Source of the DNA: Cerioporus squamosus
Taxonomy: Eukaryota; Basidiomycota; Agaricomycetes; Polyporales; Polyporaceae
NCBI GenBank assembly: GCA_022592435.1
Contig: JABYQS010000156.1
Coordinates: 23,569-87,568 of the forward strand
Direction: 5' to 3'
Length of the DNA: 64,000 bases
Shown one piece after another: positions 56,746 through 64,000 of this stretch. How positions within the stretch are numbered: position 1 is the stretch's first letter; every line of letters begins with the position of its first letter. The notes under the pieces were generated by a model. It did not search any database. It was not told the DNA's origin and worked only from the letters and a program-made list of their open reading frames with translations. The translations under genes were made by a program, and so were the position numbers.

Positions 56746-59700
56746 GCCTGTTAAGAGTTGCCAGGCCGGCCAAATATTCAAGGACATACTGACCTCGGCC
56801 CTCGTCTCGATTTGCGGCAGGTTGAGGATAGAATATGGCTGATACTCTGGTTCCTTCCAGTCCTCATAGCTGTCGAGGATATATCAGAAGATATATCGCT
56901 GGAAGTAGACAAGACAGACAAGACGATACCGTCATCCGTGAGGACGACGTCTTGGGCACCGATTGGGCCTTCGAAGCGAACCCTGTGCGCTTGCGCCTAG
57001 GCGGATAGATGACGATTACGATTCACTATACAGTAGCGGTGACAGACACTACCTCGAGACTCAAAGCTTTCCGTATCAACCGAGGGTAATGGGGGGCGAG
57101 CCTGTTGTTGCCCTTCGACCAGCGCCTTCGAGTGGCGACTGCCAAGCATCGAGCGAGGGCGTAACAAACCTGATTAGACATGCGCCTGGCTTAGAAGTAG
57201 TCATACACGTACCTCTCTCAATGAGCACATCGAGACCAACGCGCCGCTCGCCATCACTAGCCATCTTGTGTAGCGCCAAATGTATGCCTGGTAACGATTG
57301 TTTGCCTGGTAGTTCGCCAGTTGGTAATTGGCATACCTTGCGTGTATGTTAGCTGAGGCATGATTGCCTTCTTGTGTCTCCTTCAGAGGCCGATAATTGC
57401 AAGGGCGGAAACAGGGGAGAGAAGAAAGAGCAGCAGCCTCTGCGAGCTTCGAATCGCGACTCGGGCGCCCGCTACATGTGTCGCCCACGTGTTAGATTTG
57501 GTCTTGATCTGGACAATGGGAAGTCGGCCGATAAAGTGGCAGTCTGTGCGATCGAGACACACAACGGCCGGACGCATCTTGTCATCTACGAGACAGGGTA
57601 AGTCAAACCGACGGAGTAAGCGAGAGCGAAGAGCGAAGACTTAGTATGTAGTACTTACCCTACAGATCTATCGAGGGTATATACGTTGTAACTTGTGCCT
57701 GAAGTTGACAATGACAAGTATGTGTAGGCCGAGTGGTCTGTGACTTGTCACAACACGACGTAACCGGATTCATGTCACACATCTCCAGAACGGGCTTAGA
57801 GGGTAACTTCAACACGCTGGCACGTTTCGATACTATTCATAGAAACTGAAGGAAGCACATTACCTAGAGGCCGGGGCAGTAACAGCCGGGGCAGGCCTGA
57901 GCCCGAGCTGGCATGCACGACGAACGTTAGTCCAGTGGCCGTGCAGGAAGGGCGATTTTGAGTGGTAGAGAGAGTCAGGCTTTTTGATCCTGCCACTCGG
58001 GCACATACATCTAGATACGCTCCATATGTCATAGAGTTATCTCGGAGGGTTGGACTTCCATAGAGACCTCGAATCGGCCGAGCCGGGGGTCTCGTGTGCG
58101 CTTCAAACGATTCTGAAAATATGAATACCTTCTCGCTCAGATATGTCAGGTGGCTCCACGAACTTGATCGGTCCCCGTTCATGGGCCAGTGAGCTGTTGG
58201 CGGCGTGTCTGCGTGTTGCGTATGTCGAGCGTTGTGTTAACGGGGCGCAATCGGTGCGTTGGCAGGCAAAACGCCTCTGGAACACGTCCCAGACAAGAGA
58301 ACTAGGGCGATAGGGCGACGGCTGTTACGTCGAGATCCCGGCCGGGGCCCATGCGCTTATGCCACATCGATATCCTCCGACACTGCCACTTTCCTAGGCT
58401 GTCTGTCTCGATTGTTCCTAGTTCTTGAATACAGCCAAGCCTGTAGCCAAACAGCCCGTACACCCGGAAACTTGCTAAGATGTTTCCCATGCAAGTTGAT
58501 ATCTGGAGCAGTTCTTCAACCGAAGGACCAGAACGAGCCATACTACTATCTCTTACCGGCGAGTACGTATGCAGCCGTCCCCTTGTTTCACAGGATCTAG
58601 AGCGCGCCGGAAGAGGTATGGGAGAGTGAACCACGTAGACCTCACGAAGTACTGCGGAACAATCTTAGGGATCCAATCTGCCTGAATTTGAGGTTGAAGA
58701 CTTACACCGCAGGCATTTCGGACAACTGCTTGAGCATGTCTCCTCATTCTTTGTATGGCGAGAGAGAGAGATGTGGATGAGAATCAGCCAGCGCGTCACG
58801 CCGACAGTATAGCGCATGCATGTACAGCCTGTCGACATGGTACACCTGTGCACGTGTCAAGAACACGACTCGTGAGTTCTTCTGCTTGGGCCGTAGGCGG
58901 AAGCCAGGCATCCGCGTTCCCATGACTACCACCCGCCCGCTGCAACCGGACAATATCAGGTCTAGATAGGCCGCCACTGTACGAGTGCGGGAAGTTCCTG
59001 GATTCGCCTATATAGCCTACTTTGAGTGGGGTGATTGGCGGAGCGCGCAGGGTCTGCTGGCTGACCAACCTGCGGACCCACGCGGGCCGGGGTTGTTTGC
59101 AGAGGATGAGGCGGTCTGAGCGGAGGGAGTGTTAAAGTTGGATTCAAGGCTGGTCTGCGACGATGTGTCTAACAGAGAAGTTTCCTGAAAAGAGACAGTT
59201 GCGGGACATGCGTCGCTGAGATGCAGAAAAGTGCGAACCTGTGTCTGAGCCCCATCACCGTCGATCTGCAGCTTGAAGATCCCGCTCTCGGTGGTCCATC
59301 AGCTGACCCTTTGCGTCGAGTCGCCAATGGCTCGCGCCGTTGAGTGCCTGCATTGCGTCTGTGACAAGATCAGACATGTCAGACATGGAAGGGGAGAGAC
59401 GGAAGGGGAGTGGACGGGCTGGGCGTACCTTCAGCAAGAGCAGAGTTCGGTGTGCGTCGAGCAGCCATGGCGGTTGGTAACATGTACACGTAATGAGGAA
59501 TGAGCTTTTTGATGTTCGGGACGCGAACGTCGTAAGTGGAGAAATCCGTTGCGTCGAGGAAGCCCGAGAAGAATTACGGCTCTCGTTGAGGAAGGTGGGA
59601 CATAAGTATGGGGTCCGAGGAAAGTTACTGGTGCGTGTCCTTGCCATGGCCGGCGATGATGCGGCCGTGCCGAGCTCCTGGAAGAAATTGAGGAGCCACC

Positions 59701-60242
59701 AGCCGACTCCTTGTGAGTTTGGAACTCGTAGTTAACCTATTTCATATAGTGCGGCTTAGCTTCAATAAGAAGCCAACATATGCGCGAAACATGCCTTCTC
59801 CTCAAGACGGAAGATGACTGATCACGCCCATCCAGAGGGAAGTAATCGTCGTGCGTCGGAGTGTTTCCTGCGGAACAATCGCTAGTTGAGTGTCTGCTCC
59901 TCCTCGCGCATCCATGCCTGGTGATAGTTGTAGACTTGCCGGTGGTACTGGGATTGATGGAGGGTCGAATGTCGCACCGTACGATGAGAAAGAATACTCT
60001 TATGAGCCCGTCGAATTGAGGCTGATCCTCATAGATTGCAATCGCGAGGGGGATGCGCGAGAGCGCACAAACGATAATATCGTCGGCGGATGAACGCTGG
60101 GATATGCCGGACCAGCCTGAGGAGTGGTGGACTCGATGTGGCCGAGTCGGTGTTGTCGCGGAGTCGGTACTCTCAAAGAGTCAGCCATAGAGTCGCTGGC
60201 TCGTCGAGGAACAGTGCGGACGCGATGCGAAGAATATCGTCC
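56746..60242. other. 3.5 kb of unresolved sequence
   Basis: Scattered minus-strand exon-like blocks (MASDGERRVGLDVLIE near 57230; RGPIKFVEPPDISERE near 58150; MTYGAYLDVCARV near 58010; MSDMSDLVTDAMQALNGASH with RLDAKGQLMDHRERDLQ near 59270-59390) suggest one or two further orphan genes, but none could be assembled. No RNA gene or transposon recognised apart from the features listed separately. Confidence 0.3.
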
Positions 60243-60470
60243 TTGAGAGGTGATGTGGTTTTAGTTTAGCAGCAAGAAGCTGCTCGGACGTTTCGGGCAC
60301 CAGGTCGCGGGTTGCGTTGTTCCTGAGAGAAGCGTAGGCGGGGCAAACGACGAACACGTGGTAGACCGTCTCGACGGCGTCGCAGCCGGCCTGGCACCAG
60401 GGCGCAATATCTCCGAAGCGGGAGTAGCGGACGGGTGCCGTGTCGAGTTAAGCAGATCGTGCGTACAAGT
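60243..60470 (-). mobile_element. RT C-terminal zinc-knuckle fragment
   Basis: Minus-strand frame reads FGDIAPWCQAGCDAVETVYH then VFVVCPAYASLRNNATRDL. The C-x3-C ... ET-x2-H-x-F-x2-C-P-x-Y-x2-L-R pattern is the C-terminal zinc knuckle of non-LTR retrotransposon RT/RNase H polyproteins. No RT domain is attached. A short dead fragment. Confidence 0.6.
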
Positions 60471-60789
60471 TACAACTGGACGGTACTTATCTGCATGAGC
60501 TTTAGCCTTTGGGCGCCAACACACGCCGTCGGCTTCGGGTCGGCTTTCAAATTCCAGAGGCAAACTATGATCAGCACCACGTGTTCTGAGGCATTTCCCG
60601 AGGTTTCATGCACGCTATGGAGATGCATGTTGGCGATATCAGCCATCCTTTGTCCTCTGGCAAGCATAAGTGTCGAGCCTTGGACACGCTATGATTCTGC
60701 TTCCCCCGTCATCACCATGTCTGTCGCGTACGTCTACGGTCTTGAGTTTCACATTTTCTGTATTACGCTCACACAGCTGCAGCACGGTT

Positions 60790-61245
60790 ATGTACAGCGT
60801 CTTCCCAGATGCCTCATACGGTGTCCAGGAAGAGAGGAACGGGAACATCAATGTCCAGCTCGATGTCTCAGTGTTGACAACCGGCATTCTGAACGACGAC
60901 GGGAAGCCAGTCGCTGGTGAGTTCAATGCATCCCTGCCCGAGGGAGTGCCTCTAACGTGGACACGCAGTGACAATTACGATCCTGGCTAAGGAAGATCAA
61001 CACGTCGTCTTCACGGATACCGTCAGATCGACTTGGGACCTACATGCATATCCGGTACGCCTAATCGTATTCAGGATAGCGCACCTATATCTGATTTACA
61101 GCAGAATATGCTCGGATGTCGCGTTGTCGTATACGGGAGATGTGAATTTTGGTTGCACTTTAAGACAAAGGACACTCTAACGAACTTCATGCGAGTGTTT
61201 GAGATTGGTCAAGACTTACAAGGGGGAGTGCGCTGGCGTTTGTAG
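60790..61245 (+). CDS. 118-aa orphan protein
   Basis: Complete three-exon plus-strand gene: 60790-60916, 60969-61054, 61102-61245, 118 aa, with GTGAGT and GTACGC donors. Start MYSVFPDASYGVQEER was preferred because the frame is open and splice-consistent from there; an upstream exon ending at the CAG before 60779 is possible. Alternating hydrophobic/polar stretches (NINVQLDVSVLTTGI, VTITILAKEDQHVVF, GCRVVVYGRCEFWLHFK) predict an all-beta sandwich. No signal peptide. No family recognised. It is one of the few plus-strand genes and sits between RT remnants. Confidence 0.6.
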
Positions 61246-61950
61246 CATCTGTATCTAGAAACACGAATGGGTCTATCGTGAGGACAGACAGAACGTACTT
61301 CCGTCAGTGGGTGAGCGAATTGCGAACTCGTGTCCGTGCTTTTGGAGGGTTCGCGAGGTCTCCGAGGCACGAGACGATAAGTCCGACCTCCCATCTGGAA
61401 CAGGATGTGGAGAGGGCTATTCAAGGTCTACACAAGCACGAATACCGGCCGTTTGTCCCAATCCCAAACTTTGAGACCAACCACTCACCCACGCGAGACA
61501 AGAGATATCGGGGCGTCCCAGCATCGAAACCACCCTCTAGCGCCGTTGCACCTTCTGTACCACTATCTGCCTGAACACAGACTCATACTGCGCTTACAGG
61601 CCTATACTCTCGCCATCTCGCGGCACCGCTGCCGGAAGACGTCCAGCGTACTGCCGCTCCGAGGACTGGCATTTCGAGCGCTCCAAGTAGTGATGGACGC
61701 GAGGGGATCCTGCACAGGTCTCCATACGAAGTCGTGTGGCTATCAAGAGGGCCTGACCCATCCCAACGGATCAGCAAGGCTCGTCCCGACACTCGCGCAT
61801 CGCCCTCGTCCCGTCATCATACTTCTTCGCGGCCATCGAGGAACACGGACGAGCAGATCGCCCGCCCGCACCAGGGGTTCATTTGGCACAAGGTACAACG
61901 TAGCCATCCCCGATGCGACCGCTTCCGACGCAGTCATGTCAGACACAAGG
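61246..61950. other. Unassigned stretch
   Basis: Between the 118-aa gene and RT copy 2; no gene recognised. Confidence 0.4.
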
Positions 61951-62420
61951 TTTTCTACAAAGAGGTACAGTTGTCTCTTGCACACTTCGTCCAGTTTGAG
62001 CGGGAGAGGAAGGCAGTCACAACGTGCTGTGTTGAGCGGGGAGGCGTTCTGACGTCTGGGTCGCGTCGTAGATGTACTGCGCTACCGCAGATCGGACGTC
62101 TGGCGTAGTGCTCTTCGAGAAGATCGTGTGCCGTGGATGTGAAAGTTACGCCGCCCAGAGTGACCGCGGGTACGAGCGCAATTGGCGCATCCGACATCCG
62201 ACACCGAAATCAACGCAAACTCCTCGGCAGGGCTCCGACACGGCGGTTTGCGACTTGGGATCGCGTATTCCAACAAAGCTGCCAGCACAGTACCTCCAAA
62301 ACTGTGAGTTCTTGGGGAGGAGTGCAGAAACCGTCGACGTCATGATCGCAGAGTCGTCTGCGAACTCCGATTCCGATACGACTAGCCAGGGTGAGGTCGT
62401 CGTTCGTCGAGGTAGAGATC
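61951..62420. repeat. Duplicated 470-bp segment, copy 2
   Basis: Partner of 45666-46134 (direct orientation, 16.3 kb apart); about 99% identical, one G longer. Confidence 0.9.
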
Positions 62421-63338
62421 CGAGAGGAAGAGGATCTACAGGATCGGCGACGCCGGATCGCCGATGAGGACGTCGCAGTCGGAGAAAGTATCCGTGGTAC
62501 TGCCCGCAGCGTTGACGACATACTCGGAGTGTCGATACAGCTACCTGAGCCAGTCGAGGGGCGGTCCCGATGCACCCCAGCGAGAGAGCTGCGGGAGTAG
62601 TACTCCCGCAGCTTCTCCGAGGGATTGTCGGGGACGCGCTCAAAGCCAATGTCGTCTAGACCCGACGCTGCCCCAAGACAATTCTTGGCTATGTGCTGTT
62701 CGGCTGCATCGATCTCGCCAACCATGAAGGGGCGAGAGAAGTACGCCTTGGAGGAAGTATCGAGAGTGTGACGGGGAAGGGCTCGTGCTGTCAGACAAGT
62801 GAGGGAGTAGTGGAGGCGATACTGCAGGAAGGGCATCATCCGACGGAGGGTTCATGCGCTGCTCGAAGGCATCACGGAGTTGGGACGCTGTGACGGGGGT
62901 GCGGTCTAATGCACACCGAAGCAGAAGCAGGCGGTCGAGGTTGTTGCGGCGCATGATCGCTACAGATGGTGAAAGAGAGGAGTCACTAGCTCGGGCCACC
63001 TCCTCCGCCGACAACGGCTCATCACTAGGGCCGTCCAGCATAGTGGAGGCAGCTAGAGGCAAGATAGGAGGAAGCCCCGAGAGCACTCTGTAGTAACTCA
63101 GGTGCAATGTCGTCCACATACAGGGTTGGTGGCCAGTGGGATGGTGACGACAGGCTGACCGTCTCATGCAGAGCGGAGGGCTCAGGGAGGGTCGAACCCT
63201 GGCGCGCGAGGGCAGTCGCAGCGTCGTAGTGCTCCGAGTACTCGCTGGACAGGCCGTTGGAGTGGAGAGAGACTGGCGCGGAGCGGGCCCTGATGGTGGA
63301 GGCAAACCAACGGAGGGCACGTCCATGGGGCATTCCAC
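61951..63338 (-). mobile_element. Non-LTR reverse-transcriptase remnant, copy 2
   Basis: Longer RT piece read right to left: LDRLLLLRCALDRTPVTASQ and LRDAFEQRMNPP (62840-62940), then in another frame FSRPFMVGEIDAAEQHIAK and GLDDIGFERV (62640-62760; the GxDxV/GIDxVSY block of RT), then GDPASPIL, a TAG where the family has Trp, and FLSDLYL (62430-62480), then FADDSAIMTSTVSAL (about 62315-62360). The set matches the agaricomycete RT family with a TGDPASPxLW motif and an ADD box. At least one in-frame stop and several frameshifts make it a pseudogene. The left 470 bp are the duplicate of 45666-46134; beyond 61951 the two copies have unrelated flanks. Confidence 0.7.
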
Positions 63339-64000
63339 TGGTTGCGCTGGTTATGGGGAGCCCAGGGATATGTAGAGCGGGGCACAGATAGTCATCCGAG
63401 ACGTAGACACGGAGGGAGATAACGTGAGATGGAGAGCGTGTACAGTTGCGAGGATGTTGGCACGCGACAGCGCTGGACAGCCGCGCACACGGAGAGCGAC
63501 GTTCTCGCTGCATCCCAAGCCAAAGTGGATGCCCGCACCCAGTCGCGGGATATCATCCGATACAAAGGCATTCATGTGAACCTGGGGAGCAGCGGTAGAC
63601 CGTGAGCCAAGGGCCGTCAGAGTCGGCAGGTTGCTCAGAGAGAGAAACGAACCTGACGCTGGCCCACACGCCATAAATCCGAGTATGTGTGAGGCGGAGG
63701 AGAGTACTTGGCAAGGTGCTGATGTAGCGTGACATCTATAACTGAATGAAACGTGTAACCCTGAGCAACGAGTTAGTCTTCCTTCATACGAAGTCGTGCT
63801 AGTTGAATTGCACCCTTTGTCTGCATGTACGCCCCAAACTCGTGCCTTCGACTTCATAGATGTCGAACGAGTTTGCTATTGGCTGTTTCTCCAGTGTGTG
63901 TGCGCTTCGCCTCGGCTCTCCGGACAGGATAGCCCACCATAGGAAGAGTCTGCGAGATATCGGGGGACTGCCAGGGAAAGCGATACCAGCGTACGTTGTT
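63339..64000. other. Window end, unresolved
   Basis: May carry more of the 5' part of RT copy 2 on the minus strand; nothing definite recognised before the window ends. Confidence 0.35.

Overview
The window looks like nuclear DNA of an agaricomycete (mushroom-forming) basidiomycete, probably of the Polyporales type. Almost every recognisable gene is cut by many 45-75 nt introns with GTRNGY donors. Tandem cytochrome P450s, a Jen1-type carboxylate transporter, a WOPR (Gti1/Pac2) regulator and CACTA/KDZ/RT-type transposon genes are also typical of that group. No rRNA, convincing tRNA, CRISPR or plasmid feature was seen. Intron-exon models below were built by hand from frame continuity and splice signals; those called complete keep frame across every junction.

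Layout. 0.4-2.8 kb: 11-exon Jen1-like carboxylate:H+ symporter (minus). 2.8-6.5 kb: no gene recognised. 6.5-7.7 kb: small Cys-motif protein (plus). 8.2-15.2 kb: three head-to-tail P450 copies (minus), two complete (527 and 523 aa) and one truncated, abutting a strange GCAACAT-rich tract. 16-17 kb: uncertain gene beside copy 1 of a dispersed repeat. 18.6-20.2 kb: complete 403-aa WOPR transcription factor. 21.6-25.4 kb: a small gene and a degenerate KDZ-type transposase. 27.1-29.2 kb: complete 661-aa orphan just below copy 2 of the dispersed repeat. 30-38.8 kb and 52.9-57 kb: clusters of orphan multi-exon genes, including a three-member paralogous family (373, 327, 359 aa) and a 192-aa tail-anchored protein. 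40.2-44.9 kb: apparently intact CACTA/EnSpm Tnp2 transposase (1420 aa). 45.3-46.1 and 61.9-63.3 kb: broken non-LTR reverse-transcriptase copies sharing a 470-bp, about 99% identical segment. 46.6 kb: remnant of an AAAP amino-acid transporter with a nonsense codon. 60.8-61.2 kb: 118-aa orphan.

Functional reading. The first 20 kb (organic-acid uptake, P450 oxidation, developmental/metabolic regulator) is an ordinary accessory metabolic region; no backbone biosynthetic enzyme is visible, so a biosynthetic cluster is not claimed. The rest is a transposon-rich island of lineage-specific genes. The most interesting signals are the GC-AG introns and gene-conversion tract in the P450 pair, the orphan coiled-coil paralogue family, a repeat sitting upstream of two co-oriented genes, and the GCAACAT-rich tract at the P450 truncation point.
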